From Corynebacterium mucifaciens (GTDB lineage: Bacteria > Actinomycetota > Actinomycetes > Mycobacteriales > Mycobacteriaceae): a DNA stretch of 49,641 bases. Where the stretch lies: contig NZ_JAAXPF010000012.1 in the NCBI RefSeq assembly GCF_012396315.1, positions 1-49,641 on the forward strand. The letters run 5' to 3'. Position numbers and translations under genes: made by a program. The notes beneath the pieces were generated by a model. It had not been told where the DNA came from, did no database searches, and saw only the letters and a program-made list of their open reading frames with translations. Of this stretch, positions 8,026 to 17,036 are shown in pieces. Position 1 is the first letter of the stretch, and the number at the start of each line of letters is the position of its first letter.

Positions 8026-8654
8026 TGCTCGAACTGAAAGACATCACCGTGGCGTTCCAGGACGGCCAGGAAAAGCGCACCGTGCTCGACCACCTGGACT
8101 TCACCGCCAAGCCGGGCGAGATGACCTTCATCGTCGGCGAGTCCGGCTCCGGCAAGTCCACCCTCCTGTCCGTGGCCGCCGGCCTGATCACGCCGGATTC
8201 GGGCACGGCGCAGCTCAACGGCGTGGACGTGGACGACGACGTGCGCCGCGACAAGATCGGCATGATCTTCCAGCAAGCCAACCTCATCGCCGCCCTCAAC
8301 GTGCGCGACCAGTTGCTGGTCACCGACCACATCCGAGGACTTCGTCCTCGGAAGGAAAGAGCCGAGGAGCTGCTGGCCACAGTGGGCCTCGACGGCCTCG
8401 GCGATCGCCGGATGGGTGCGCTCTCCGGCGGCCAGCGCCAGCGTGTCGGCATCGCCCGCGCGCTCATGGGCGAGCCGGACCTGCTGCTCGCGGACGAACC
8501 CACGGCCTCCCTGGACGCGGACCGCTCCCAGGAGATTGTGAAGCTGCTGCGCCAGCTCACCGAGGAGCGGGGCATCGCCTGCGGCTTTGTCACCCACGAC
8601 CGCTCGCTCATCACGGCCCGTGACGAGGTCTTCGAACTCGGCGTGAACGCTTAG
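8025..8654 (+). CDS. hrtA: ABC transporter ATPase, HrtA-like
   Basis: This 209-residue ATPase is close to family length. Visible motifs are Walker A GESGSGKST (residues 38-46), Q-loop IFQQANLI, signature LSGGQRQRVGIARAL, Walker B LLLADEPTASLD and the H-loop VTHDRS. The start ATG shares a base with the permease stop. It belongs to the MacB/LolD-type exporter ATPases and pairs with the upstream permease. The haem role is inferred from the divergent two-component system. Confidence 0.8.
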   Translation: MLELKDITVAFQDGQEKRTVLDHLDFTAKPGEMTFIVGESGSGKSTLLSVAAGLITPDSGTAQLNGVDVDDDVRRDKIGMIFQQANLIAALNVRDQLLVTDHIRGLRPRKERAEELLATVGLDGLGDRRMGALSGGQRQRVGIARALMGEPDLLLADEPTASLDADRSQEIVKLLRQLTEERGIACGFVTHDRSLITARDEVFELGVNA

Positions 8655-8657
8655 ACT
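8652..8657 (+). promoter_or_regulatory. -10 hexamer TAGACT before 8665
   Basis: TAGACT overlaps the hrtA stop codon (TAG at 8652-8654) and ends 7 bases before the GTG at 8665, the leaderless geometry used elsewhere in the window. Confidence 0.4.
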
Positions 8658-8664
8658 GGCCCCT

Positions 8665-9252
8665 GTGTTCTACGCAGCGTTCTACGCAGCCACTGGCCCC
8701 GCCCCGCTCGACGCCGCCCTGTTAGCCAGGGAGATCGAGCGCAGGGCGGGGCTTTCGCGTCGCGGCCCCCAGGTCACGTCGCTCCCGCCGTTGCTTGACG
8801 ACGACCTGACGGCCGGCGACGGCTATTGGCTGGCGGGGCGAAGCGTCGTCGAGAAGCTGCGGGCGTTGGACAGCAACGTTGTCGCGTACGCGGTGGGCGA
8901 CGGGTTTATCGTGACCTCGCTGCAGGAGATGGGGGCGACGATGCTGCGCGGGCGCGACCTGGTACGCGTGCCGCACGGGATCTTCCGTGTGCCGGAGTGG
9001 GGGCAGCGCACGTTCGTGGCCGGCGCGACCGCGGAGTTCGTGCGTGGCTACGTGCCGCTGCAGGCGGCGGGGCGGTTTGTGGAGCCGGCGCGTTACCGCA
9101 GCAGGGACCGCGAGCGGGTGGCCATGACAACGAACGCGAGTGCGCCGAGCACCACGGTGGACAGCAGTGTGCCGGAGAGGAAGCCCAAGTCCACGGTGGC
9201 GGCGCCAAGCGCGGAACCGGACGCTATGCCCACCTGGAACGTGACCACGTAG
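8665..9252 (+). CDS. Hypothetical protein with a tail antisense to the MFS gene
   Basis: This 195-residue protein has no recognised family. The first 145 residues look like a real globular protein (GDGYWLAGRSVVEKLRAL, then VVAYAVGDGFIV). The last 50 residues lie antisense to the 3' end of the MFS gene, overlap it by 160 bases, and are low-complexity Ser/Thr/Pro. The original stop may have been lost, leaving a run-on. It starts at a GTG 7 bases after a TAGACT hexamer. Confidence 0.5.
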   Translation: MFYAAFYAATGPAPLDAALLAREIERRAGLSRRGPQVTSLPPLLDDDLTAGDGYWLAGRSVVEKLRALDSNVVAYAVGDGFIVTSLQEMGATMLRGRDLVRVPHGIFRVPEWGQRTFVAGATAEFVRGYVPLQAAGRFVEPARYRSRDRERVAMTTNASAPSTTVDSSVPERKPKSTVAAPSAEPDAMPTWNVTT

Positions 9253-10265
9253 ACGGAGCTGGCCAGGTCCTGGTTGCGCTGGCCCGCGAACAGGAAGATC
9301 GTGGTGGCCACCGTGGGAAGCGCGCCCGCCGCAGCGCCAAAGACGGCAATGACCAGGAACATGCCCACGCCCGAGGCGTAGTGCAGCGCGAGTAGGCCCG
9401 CGATGCCGGAGATGACCAGCGTGGCGGTGACGGCGCCGTTGAGGCGGATCATGCGGGCGTCTACAAGCCGGCCCGACAGCGTGACCCCCACCAGGCCGGC
9501 GACGCCGTAGAGCGCGACGCCGTACGGCACGTACTGGTGGCCGGCCGTGTTCTCCACCAGCAGCGCGAGGTAGGTGAAGGTAGCGAAGATGGCCATGACC
9601 GCGAAGATGAGGTAAATCACCAGCGACGGGATCGCGGACTTGGTCGCCTGCGCCTTTGCCGCGCTGTTGGGTGCGATGGCGGGCAGGCTGGGCAGCGTGG
9701 CTACCAGCAGCACCAGTGCCGCGAGGACGGCCACGCCCAGCACCCAGGTGGCGGCGCGCCAGCCGATGGCCGCGCCCATCGCCGTCGTGAGCGGGGAGCC
9801 GAGCACCATGGACAGCGTGGAGCCGAACGAGACAGCCGCGACGGCCTTGCCGGTCTGCCCGGCGGGCGCGATGCGGGCCGCCATCGGGTTGACCAGGGAC
9901 CAGAAGAGGCCGTGCGTAAACGCTGCCGTGACACGGCCCGCGACCAGCGAGGCGTAACTCGTCGCGGTGGCCTGGAGCACGATGCCACCAAGCAAGAACA
10001 GCAGAGTGCCAATGAGCAGGTAGCGCCTATTGACGTTGCGCGTCAGGTGCATCAGCGGAATGGTCACGACCGCCACTAACCCTGCGTACACGCTCATGAG
10101 CAGGCCGATCTGGCCCTCAGAGACACCCAGGTCCTGCGCCATGGGCGAGATGAGGCCCACCGCGAACATCTCGAACGTGACGTAGACGAACGCGGCGAAA
10201 CTCATTGCCGCCAGCGGGACAACGGGGAACTGTGTTGGCTGGCTGGTTAGCTGGGTGTTTGGCAC
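9093..10265 (-). CDS. MFS transporter, drug:H+ antiporter-like
   Basis: This 390-residue protein has about 12 hydrophobic helices. The N-terminal half resembles DHA1/arabinose-efflux-type permeases (EGQIGLLMSVYAGLVAVVTI, then LTRNVNRRYLL, the motif-A loop). The substrate is unknown; sugar efflux and drug efflux are both possible. The frame stays open further upstream, but I place the start at the GTG at 10265: it opens directly before the hydrophobic N-terminus and follows TACTTT by six bases. The upstream part of the open frame runs through a duplicated 82-bp repeat and is unlikely to be translated. Confidence 0.8.
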   Translation of the reverse strand: MPNTQLTSQPTQFPVVPLAAMSFAAFVYVTFEMFAVGLISPMAQDLGVSEGQIGLLMSVYAGLVAVVTIPLMHLTRNVNRRYLLIGTLLFLLGGIVLQATATSYASLVAGRVTAAFTHGLFWSLVNPMAARIAPAGQTGKAVAAVSFGSTLSMVLGSPLTTAMGAAIGWRAATWVLGVAVLAALVLLVATLPSLPAIAPNSAAKAQATKSAIPSLVIYLIFAVMAIFATFTYLALLVENTAGHQYVPYGVALYGVAGLVGVTLSGRLVDARMIRLNGAVTATLVISGIAGLLALHYASGVGMFLVIAVFGAAAGALPTVATTIFLFAGQRNQDLASSVYVVTFQVGIASGSALGAATVDLGFLSGTLLSTVVLGALAFVVMATRSRSLLR

Positions 10266-10316
10266 CGGGCAAAAGTACGGCCCATGGTGGGACAGCGCAA
10301 GCCCTGGCGGATCGGT

Positions 10317-10501
10317 GCTTGCGGACTCTGATACTCCGCATTGCGGACAACTGGGGGCACACCAACTATTGGCGTCGCCCGGTGATTTGCCGGGCGGTGC
10401 GAAGGTGGCCCTGGCGACCGCTTGCGGACTCCGCAACTCCGCATTGCGGACAACTAGGGGCGCACCAACTATTGGCGCCTCCCGGTGATCTGCCGGGCGA
10501 T
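10317..10501. repeat. Imperfect tandem duplication of the 3' end of the flavoprotein gene
   Basis: Two copies of about 82 bp (10317-10398 and 10420-10501) lie in the same orientation with an offset of 103 bases. Copy B contains the last codons and stop of the flavoprotein gene (ending RQITGRRQ). Copy A still encodes the same ending with its own stop in the corresponding frame. The copies differ at several positions, so the duplication is not recent. Confidence 0.75.
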
Positions 10502-11422
10502 GTCGCGGGCGAACGGGCTGACTCCGCCGATGGTGCCGGCGCCCGGGCCGTTGATGTTGTCGAAGCCGATGACGAACAGCCCAGGCGTGTCGCGCGGGAT
10601 GCTGCGGATGGGAGATAAGGCCGGCCGGAAGCCGGTGGCCCAGATGATGGCATCGAAGTCGGTGAGCTGATCGAGAGACGCGGGCATCGGTGTGGCGCCC
10701 AGTAGGCCCGCGTCTTTGGCGCGGCGGACCTCTGGCACCTGGACGATCTCGCCGCGGAAGTCCGCGCCACCTGGGTCTTCCTCACCGTGCGCGATGGCGA
10801 CGAAGCGTTCGCGGTTGCGGCGGAAAAGCTGCTCGCCGTCGATATCCTCGGGCATGAACGACGGTGGCCGGCGGGTGAACCACTGCACGGACACCCCGGC
10901 ATGCCCCAAGTCGGCGACGATCTGAGCGCCAGAGTTGCCCCCGCCGACGACGGCCACGCGCTGGCCGGCAAAATCGGAGGGGCGGCGATACGACGCTGAA
11001 TGCAGCTGCGTACCCGTGAACGTCCCCGGCACGAACGGCACGAACGGCGCGGACCAGATGCCCGTGGCTATGACCACGTTGCGGGCGGTGAGGCCGTTGA
11101 GGTGGAACGCGGAGCCGTCGTAACGCACCTGCGTGACGCGCTCGCCGCGGCGAATAGGTAGGTCGTAGCGCTGCTCGTAGCGGGTGAGGTAGTCAACGAC
11201 GTGGTCGCGCGGCGGGTAGCCGTCGAAGTGGGGCATGGGCCAGCCGGGCAGGTTGGAAAACTCGGCACGGGAAAACAGCGTCAGCGCGTCCCAATAGTGC
11301 GGCCACGCGCCGCCCGGCGCGTCGGAGGCGTCGAGCACGACGAAGTCTGCGCCGTATTTGCGCAGGTAGTAGGACACGGCCAGGCCGGATTGGCCGGCGC
11401 CGACGACAACGGCGTCACGCAT
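10469..11422 (-). CDS. NAD(P)/FAD-dependent monooxygenase-like flavoprotein (CzcO type)
   Basis: This 317-residue protein has two dinucleotide-binding motifs: FAD at the N-terminus (VVVGAGQSGLAVSYYL) and NADPH near residue 165 (VAVVGGGNSGAQI). The ATG motif (VVIATGIWS, IIWATGFRP) is also present. It is close to the CzcO/flavin-containing monooxygenase group but somewhat short. Its ATG lies inside the 3' end of nnr with an 8-base overlap, so it is probably cotranscribed with nnr. The substrate cannot be read from the sequence. Confidence 0.8.
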   Translation of the reverse strand: MRDAVVVGAGQSGLAVSYYLRKYGADFVVLDASDAPGGAWPHYWDALTLFSRAEFSNLPGWPMPHFDGYPPRDHVVDYLTRYEQRYDLPIRRGERVTQVRYDGSAFHLNGLTARNVVIATGIWSAPFVPFVPGTFTGTQLHSASYRRPSDFAGQRVAVVGGGNSGAQIVADLGHAGVSVQWFTRRPPSFMPEDIDGEQLFRRNRERFVAIAHGEEDPGGADFRGEIVQVPEVRRAKDAGLLGATPMPASLDQLTDFDAIIWATGFRPALSPIRSIPRDTPGLFVIGFDNINGPGAGTIGGVSPFARDIARQITGRRQ

Positions 11423-12998
11423 CGGTCAGGGCCGCTGTGGCCTCGCGGATGAAGTCGGCGATGCGGCTTGCCGGGGCCGGCGCGGGGCCGAACGGGGTGT
11501 CGGCGGCCAGTGCGGCAGCGAGGGCGTGAACGTTGGCGGCGTGGTTGACGGCCTCCGCGACCTCCGTGGCCAGAAAATCCGGGTCCTCGGTTCTCGCGGC
11601 GGCGAGGGCGATGCGCGCCCCCGCCAGACCGGAGAGCACGTCGCCCGAACCGGGGGTGGCGGCCCAGGAGTGGCCGGCGTCGACGGCGTACGCGGTGTCC
11701 GCATCCGGTGGGCTGGCAATGACGGTGCAGCGGCCTTTGCGCAGGACCGTGGCACCGAGAGCGGCGGCGAGCTGCAGCGTCTCCTCCAGGCGGTTGGAAG
11801 CCGGCACCTGTGCGGCGTCGCGCAGGCGCGCGAATTCGCCGTCGTGCGGAGTGAGCACCGTCGGGTGCTCCCTGTCGTGTAGCTGTCCTAGCAGGTCGGG
11901 GTGGTCGCACAGGAGGGTGAGGCCGTCGGCGTCGATAAGCACCGGCACCTCCTGGCGCAGCACCCAGGTCAGTTCGCGCGCCGCAGTTTCATCGGTCCCC
12001 GCGCCGGGCCCGAATACCCACGCCTGCACCCGCCCCGCCTCGTCGAGTTCCTGCGTGGCCACGACCTCCGGGTGCGCCCGCACGACCTCGGCGGCCTGCG
12101 GCCCCACGTAACGCACCATGGACGGAGTCGCGTACAGCGCGCCGGACACAGACAGGAGCGCGGCGCCCGGGTAGTGCCCGCTGCCTGCGCGGATGCCCAC
12201 CACTCCCCCGCTGTACTTGTCGTCTGCAGGGTGCGGCTCCACGGAAGAGACGCGCGCTGGCCGCATGTGCTCGAGCGGTGCGCTCCACTCCTCGCCCGGC
12301 GGGCACGCTCGCGTGGCGTTGAGCAGGAGGGTCTCCCCCAGCTGGGCCTCTTCTGCGAGCTGGTCCAGGGCCTGCGAGAGCATCCGCTCCCCCACCCCGA
12401 TGTCCGCGAGCAGCTGGGTGCCGCAGGCGGGGTGCAGGCCGTGGGCCCGGCGCCACCCGCCGAAAGTGACGGTGGCATCGGCGGTGACGTGGAGCGCTCC
12501 CCCGTCGCCGCTGTCCGCCGCCACGCCGGAGGGCACATCCACGGACAGCACCTTCAGCAGCGGGTAATCCAGCAGCTCCACGACTTCAGCGAGCTCGTCG
12601 CGCAGGCCTGCGGTACCGCCGATGCCGGTGATCGCGTCGATGGCCAGGGCGTACTCCCAGGGGCTGTCCGGCAACCCGTCGAGCACCCGCCCGCCCGCGC
12701 GCCGGAACGCCTCGAGCGCGGGTTCGTGGGCCGTGGCCGCGGTGAGGTACGCCTCGACCTCTTCCCCCTGCTCCGCCAGCTCCGCACCGGCGTAGAGCCC
12801 GTCGCCGCCGTTACCGCCCGGGCCAGCGACAACCAGGACCTTGCCTGGGCGGTTGGCGCTGTCCTCGCGCATGTCGCGGGCTGCCTGCGCCACCGCGGCG
12901 GCCGCGGCGCGCATGAGCTGGTCCGGCTCGGTTTGGCGCTCCAGAAGCTCCTTTTCGGCCTGGCGGATGTGGGCTGCGGTCCAGGTGAAGTCGTCCAT
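11415..12998 (-). CDS. nnr: Bifunctional NAD(P)H-hydrate epimerase / ADP-dependent dehydratase
   Basis: This 527-residue fusion repairs hydrated NAD(P)H. The N-terminal YjeF-type epimerase domain shows VVAGPGGNGGDGLYAGAEL near residue 55 and the catalytic Asp region (ALAIDAITGIGG). The C-terminal YjeF/ribokinase-like dehydratase shows VLTPHDGEFARL and GSGDVLSGLAGARIA. Length and domain order match bacterial Nnr. A TACCCT hexamer (13007-13012) lies 8 bases before the ATG, so it may be leaderless. It is divergent from the DUF1846 gene. Confidence 0.9.
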   Translation of the reverse strand: MDDFTWTAAHIRQAEKELLERQTEPDQLMRAAAAAVAQAARDMREDSANRPGKVLVVAGPGGNGGDGLYAGAELAEQGEEVEAYLTAATAHEPALEAFRRAGGRVLDGLPDSPWEYALAIDAITGIGGTAGLRDELAEVVELLDYPLLKVLSVDVPSGVAADSGDGGALHVTADATVTFGGWRRAHGLHPACGTQLLADIGVGERMLSQALDQLAEEAQLGETLLLNATRACPPGEEWSAPLEHMRPARVSSVEPHPADDKYSGGVVGIRAGSGHYPGAALLSVSGALYATPSMVRYVGPQAAEVVRAHPEVVATQELDEAGRVQAWVFGPGAGTDETAARELTWVLRQEVPVLIDADGLTLLCDHPDLLGQLHDREHPTVLTPHDGEFARLRDAAQVPASNRLEETLQLAAALGATVLRKGRCTVIASPPDADTAYAVDAGHSWAATPGSGDVLSGLAGARIALAAARTEDPDFLATEVAEAVNHAANVHALAAALAADTPFGPAPAPASRIADFIREATAALTDA

Positions 12999-13045
12999 GC
13001 CTGAAAAGGGTACGTGTGCGGAGCTGATCGTCGAGAAGCAACGGC

Positions 13046-13051
13046 TACACT
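13046..13051 (+). promoter_or_regulatory. -10 hexamer TACACT before the DUF1846 gene
   Basis: TACACT ends 7 bases before the ATG at 13059, which has no ribosome-binding site. This decides the start against an upstream in-frame ATG at 13014. Confidence 0.45.
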
Positions 13052-13058
13052 ATCGCGC

Positions 13059-14552
13059 ATGCCGTATCAGATCGGGTTCGACCGAGACAAATACATCCAG
13101 ATGCAATCCGAGCACATCCAGCAGCGGCGCGCCGAGGTAGGCGGCAAGCTGTACTTGGAGATGGGCGGCAAGCTTTTCGACGACAACCACGCCTCCCGCG
13201 TGCTTCCCGGGTTTACGCCCGACAACAAGATCGCCATGCTGGACCGGATCAAGGGCGAAGTGGAGATTGTCATCTGCTTCAACGCCGGCGATGTGGTGCG
13301 CCAGAAGATCCGTGCCGACCTGGGCATCACCTACGAAGACGACGTGCTGCGCTTGGTGGACGTGTTCCGCGAGCGCGGCTTTTTGGTGGAAAATGTGGTG
13401 GTCACGCAACTAGAAGGCCACAACCAGAACGTGGAGGCATTTCTGGAGCGCCTCAGCCGGCTGGGGCTGAAGGTCTCGCGCCACTACATGATCGAGGGCT
13501 ACCCCAACGACACCTCGAAGGTAGTCAGCGAGGACGGCTTCGGCCGCAACGACTACGTGGAAACCACCCGCGACCTGGTGGTGATGACCGCGCCGGGCCC
13601 CGGCTCCGGCAAGCTGGCCACCTGCCTGTCGCAGGTCTACCACGAGCACAAGCGCGGCATCGAGGCCGGTTACGCCAAGTTTGAGACCTTCCCCATCTGG
13701 AACCTGCCGCTGTCGCACCCGGTGAACTTGGCCTACGAGGCGGCCACGACAGACCTGGACGACATCAACGTCATCGACCAGTACCACCTGGAGGCGTACG
13801 GGGAGAAAGTGTCGTCCTACAACCGCGACATCGAGGTCTTCCCGCTGCTGAAGACGCTGCTGCGGGAGGCCACGGGCGCGGACCCGTACCAGTCCCCCAC
13901 AGACATGGGTGTGAACATGGCGGGCTACTGCATCTCCGACGACGCCGCGTGCCGCCATGCCGCGGAGCAAGAGATCATCCGCCGCTACTTCGCCGCGCTT
14001 GTGGACGAGCGACGCGCCGACGCGGACTCCACCGTCTCCGACCGCAACTTCAACGTCATGCGCAAGGCGGACCTGACCGTTGCCGACCGGGTTGTTGTCG
14101 CGCCCGCGTTGGACGTTGCGGAGCGCACCGGCAAACCCGGCGCGGCTTTGGAGCTGCCGGACGGGCGCATCGTCACCGGCAAGACCTCGGACCTACTCGG
14201 GCCGTCGGCTGCGGTGCTGCTCAACGCCCTGAAGCTCCTCGCTGGCATCGACGACGAGGTGCACCTGCTCTCCCCTGACTCCATCGAGCCGATCCAGTCG
14301 TTGAAGACGCGCCACCTGGGCTCCGTGAACCCGCGCCTGCACACGGACGAAGTGCTCATCGCCCTGTCCGTCTCCGCCGCCGGAAACCCGGACGCGGCCC
14401 TGGCACTGGAGCATCTGCGCAGCCTGCGCGGGTGCGACGCGCACATCACCGCCATCCTGGGGTCTGTGGATGAGGCCATCTTCCGCAACCTGGGCGTGCT
14501 GGCCACCTCCGAGCCGCAGTACTGGCGAAAGGCCTTGTACCACAAGCGCTAA
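13059..14552 (+). CDS. DUF1846 domain-containing protein
   Basis: This 497-residue protein is of DUF1846 family length. It begins [19 protein letters not shown] and contains [29 protein letters not shown] in two runs around residues 165-195, the most recognisable part of the family. Structures of the family show an ATP-grasp-free, nucleotide-binding-like fold, but no reaction is established. The start is set by the TACACT hexamer 7 bases upstream. Confidence 0.85.
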   Translation: MPYQIGFDRDKYIQMQSEHIQQRRAEVGGKLYLEMGGKLFDDNHASRVLPGFTPDNKIAMLDRIKGEVEIVICFNAGDVVRQKIRADLGITYEDDVLRLVDVFRERGFLVENVVVTQLEGHNQNVEAFLERLSRLGLKVSRHYMIEGYPNDTSKVVSEDGFGRNDYVETTRDLVVMTAPGPGSGKLATCLSQVYHEHKRGIEAGYAKFETFPIWNLPLSHPVNLAYEAATTDLDDINVIDQYHLEAYGEKVSSYNRDIEVFPLLKTLLREATGADPYQSPTDMGVNMAGYCISDDAACRHAAEQEIIRRYFAALVDERRADADSTVSDRNFNVMRKADLTVADRVVVAPALDVAERTGKPGAALELPDGRIVTGKTSDLLGPSAAVLLNALKLLAGIDDEVHLLSPDSIEPIQSLKTRHLGSVNPRLHTDEVLIALSVSAAGNPDAALALEHLRSLRGCDAHITAILGSVDEAIFRNLGVLATSEPQYWRKALYHKR

Positions 14553-14593
14553 ATTGTGCCGCGCTGGCTATTGCGCTCGTTTCGGTTGTGGTT

Positions 14594-14599
14594 TAGGGT
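14594..14599 (+). promoter_or_regulatory. -10 hexamer TAGGGT before 14607
   Basis: TAGGGT ends 7 bases before the ATG at 14607 and favours that start over an in-frame ATG at 14556. Confidence 0.4.
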
Positions 14600-14606
14600 C
14601 GGGGCC

Positions 14607-14942
14607 ATGCAGGAACAGCAGTCGCCGGTAGAAGCTGCGCTGGCGGAGCTCAACGCCAACCTTGCGGTTGCCCGCACCCAGTCGGACGACCACGTTGTGC
14701 TGCCCAAGCAGACTGCCGTGTGGGTGCGCGACCTACTGGAAGACATGGCGGAGGGCCGCCTGGTGCGCCCGCCGGAACCGGACGAGGAAATGACGACCCA
14801 GCAGGTGGCAAACCTGCTGGGGGTATCCCGCCCCTTCGTGGTCAAGCTCATTGACGAGGGCAGGCTCCCGGGACACAAGGTGGGCACCCACCGCCGCGTG
14901 TACACCCGCGACGCCCACGCCTACAAGCAGAGGATGGGGTAA
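14607..14942 (+). CDS. Excisionase-family (MerR-like winged helix) DNA-binding protein
   Basis: This 111-residue protein has a helical N-terminal half and an excisionase-type helix-turn-helix at residues about 65-100: MTTQQVANLLGVSRPFVVKL, then the wing with GHKVGTHRRVYTRD. Such proteins act as antitoxin-like repressors or phage excisionases. No integrase is nearby. The TAA at 14940-14942 abuts the ATG of the PIG-L gene at 14943, so the two are coupled. Confidence 0.8.
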   Translation: MQEQQSPVEAALAELNANLAVARTQSDDHVVLPKQTAVWVRDLLEDMAEGRLVRPPEPDEEMTTQQVANLLGVSRPFVVKLIDEGRLPGHKVGTHRRVYTRDAHAYKQRMG

Positions 14943-15641
14943 ATGCGCGAACTGAAACTTACGTCCAGCGACCGTGTGCTTGCCGTGGTGGCCCACCCGG
15001 ACGACATGGAGTACGGCGCTTCTGCGGCGGTGGCGAAGTGGGCGGAAGACGGCGTGGACGTGTCCTACCTGCTGCTCACCCACGGCGAGCACGGCATTGC
15101 CGGAGGCGACCCCGCCCAGGTGCGTGAGGTGCGCTCCGACGAGCAGCGGCGCGCGTGCGACATCGTCGGCGCGGGCGAGCTTGAAATGCTCGATTTCACC
15201 GACGGCGTGCTCGAGCACACCCTTGAGCTGCGCAAGGCGATCGCGGCGAAGATCCGTGCTGTTAAACCCACGGTGGTGCTCACCCAGGATTGGAGCGTGG
15301 TTGCCCCCTGGGGGCTGAACCAGGCGGACCACCGGGTGGCTGGCATGGCGGCGCTGGACGCGGCGCGCGACGCGGGTAATGAGTTCCTTTTCCCTGAGGC
15401 GGGGGACCGCCACCAGGCGAAACAACTCCTGGTCACCGGCGCGAACGACCCGGACGTGGCGGTGCGGGTGGAGCAGCGGCACGTGGACAAGGGCGCGAAG
15501 TCCCTCGACGCACACGAGGCGTATTTCCAGGCGCTGCCGGATCACCCGAGCGGCGCGGAGATCGTCGGCGGGGCAGCCCAACAGGGTGGCGAGGCCCTCG
15601 GGGTGCCGCTCGCCATCGCCTTCAAAGCCTTTGACCTGTAA
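14943..15641 (+). CDS. PIG-L/LmbE family deacetylase
   Basis: This 232-residue protein carries the zinc-binding signature AHPDDMEYG at about residue 18-26 and the third metal ligand region (NQADHRVAG) near residue 123. The family removes N-acetyl groups from GlcNAc-linked substrates. In actinobacteria it includes MshB and Mca of the mycothiol pathway, but the protein is shorter than MshB (about 300), so I do not name a substrate. It is coupled to the upstream HTH gene. Confidence 0.85.
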   Translation: MRELKLTSSDRVLAVVAHPDDMEYGASAAVAKWAEDGVDVSYLLLTHGEHGIAGGDPAQVREVRSDEQRRACDIVGAGELEMLDFTDGVLEHTLELRKAIAAKIRAVKPTVVLTQDWSVVAPWGLNQADHRVAGMAALDAARDAGNEFLFPEAGDRHQAKQLLVTGANDPDVAVRVEQRHVDKGAKSLDAHEAYFQALPDHPSGAEIVGGAAQQGGEALGVPLAIAFKAFDL

Positions 15642-15666
15642 CTTTCCCGCCTGGCCTGCGTGGACC

Positions 15667-15672
15667 TAGACT
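15667..15672 (+). promoter_or_regulatory. -10 hexamer TAGACT before trhO
   Basis: TAGACT ends 7 bases before the trhO ATG at 15680, again the leaderless arrangement. Confidence 0.45.
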
Positions 15673-15679
15673 GCCAGGC

Positions 15680-16570
15680 ATGACCAGCAAGATCCTGCTC
15701 TACTACAAATTCCAGCCCGTCGCGGACCCGGACGCGGTGCGCCTGTGGCAGCGGGACCTGTGCGAGGGACTGGGCCTGAAGGGCCGGATCATCGTGTCCA
15801 AGGACGGCATTAACGGCACCGTCGGGGGCGACATCCGCGCGTGCAAGACCTACGCGAAGAAGACGCGCGAGTACTTCAAAGACATGGAGTTCAAGTGGTC
15901 CGACGGCTCAGCGGATGACTTTCCCAAGCTCAGCGTCAAGGCCCGCGATGAGATCGTCGCCTTTGGCGCCCCGGGCGAGCTGAAAGTTGATGAGCACGGC
16001 GTGGTCGGCGGGGGAAAGCACCTCACCCCGCAGCAGGTCAACGAGCTAGTGGCCGAGAAGCCCGACGCCGTATTCTTCGACGGGCGCAACGCGCGCGAAG
16101 CCGAGATCGGCCGCTTCAAAGGCGCCGTGGTGCCGGACGTAGAGACCACCCACGACTTCATCAAAGAGCTCGATTCCGGCAAGTACGACTGGATGAAGGA
16201 CAAACCCGTCATCTCGTACTGCACCGGCGGTATCCGCTGCGAGGTGCTGTCCAGCCTGATGATCAACCGCGGGTTCCAGGAGGTCTACCAGATCGACGGC
16301 GGCATCGTGCACTACGGCGAGCAGTTTGGCAACTCTGGCCTGTGGGAGGGCTCCCTCTACGTGTTCGACGACCGCATGCACACCGAGTTCGGCGCGGAAA
16401 ACGACCCGGACTACGTGCAGCTCGGCCACTGCGTGCACTGCGGGGAGGCGACGAACCAGTTCTACAACTGCGCGAACGAGCCGGAGTGCCGCCGGCAGTA
16501 CCTGAGCTGCGAGGCGTGCCGTGAGACAAACCCGTACTGCGGGCAGTGCGCCGCCTCTGAGCCTGCCTAA
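15680..16570 (+). CDS. trhO: tRNA uridine(34) hydroxylase TrhO (rhodanese family, UPF0176)
   Basis: This 296-residue protein has the typical TrhO layout. An N-terminal acylphosphatase-like domain contains [17 protein letters not shown] central rhodanese domain carries the active-site loop [12 protein letters not shown] near residue 180. A C-terminal Cys-rich tail (CVHCGE, CANEPEC, CEAC, CGQC) is probably a metal site. TrhO hydroxylates U34 of tRNA using oxygen as the oxygen source. It is convergent with the next gene, overlapping by four bases at the stops. Confidence 0.9.
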   Translation: MTSKILLYYKFQPVADPDAVRLWQRDLCEGLGLKGRIIVSKDGINGTVGGDIRACKTYAKKTREYFKDMEFKWSDGSADDFPKLSVKARDEIVAFGAPGELKVDEHGVVGGGKHLTPQQVNELVAEKPDAVFFDGRNAREAEIGRFKGAVVPDVETTHDFIKELDSGKYDWMKDKPVISYCTGGIRCEVLSSLMINRGFQEVYQIDGGIVHYGEQFGNSGLWEGSLYVFDDRMHTEFGAENDPDYVQLGHCVHCGEATNQFYNCANEPECRRQYLSCEACRETNPYCGQCAASEPA

Positions 16571-17025
16571 GGGGTGGCCAAGATCCCCACGGTGACGATC
16601 AGCCACGACATCGTAAACGGCACGAGCGGGATCCAGAACACGCCCATCCAGGGAATCCAGCGCTCGTAGCGGTTGAGCTTGCGCACCATGATGAACGCGC
16701 AGCCGAGCAGGCCCGCGACTGGCGGGACGGAGGTGGCCACCGCCCACCAAGTGCGCCACGTATCGGTGCAGAGCCAGGCGGAGCCGGCGTCGCAAAGCGG
16801 ACCGCCCTGCGCGCGTGAGATGGCCGCGAGCACAAGAGCGAATAGGAGTGTGACCGCGACGGTGCCCACCGCGAACAGGATCGCGTTGCGGGTGGAGCGG
16901 CGGTTGGCCCGGTCCACCTCGAGCGGGTCGGGCTGGTCCGCGAGCTCGTCGAAGGAGCGCGGCTCCGGTCGCACACGGGAGAAGCGGTCGGCGGGGGAGT
17001 GGAGGTCGTTTTCTGGGTGCTCCAT
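16567..17025 (-). CDS. Small integral membrane protein, corynebacterial, function unknown
   Basis: This is a 152-residue protein. The first 45 residues are charged and probably cytosolic. Three hydrophobic helices follow, with Cys residues between the first two ([17 protein letters not shown]). I recognise no family. The ATG at 17025 follows TAGGTT (17034-17039) at 8 bases, which favours it over longer upstream frames. Confidence 0.6.
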   Translation of the reverse strand: MEHPENDLHSPADRFSRVRPEPRSFDELADQPDPLEVDRANRRSTRNAILFAVGTVAVTLLFALVLAAISRAQGGPLCDAGSAWLCTDTWRTWWAVATSVPPVAGLLGCAFIMVRKLNRYERWIPWMGVFWIPLVPFTMSWLIVTVGILATP

Positions 17026-17036
17026 ACGGGCCAAAC

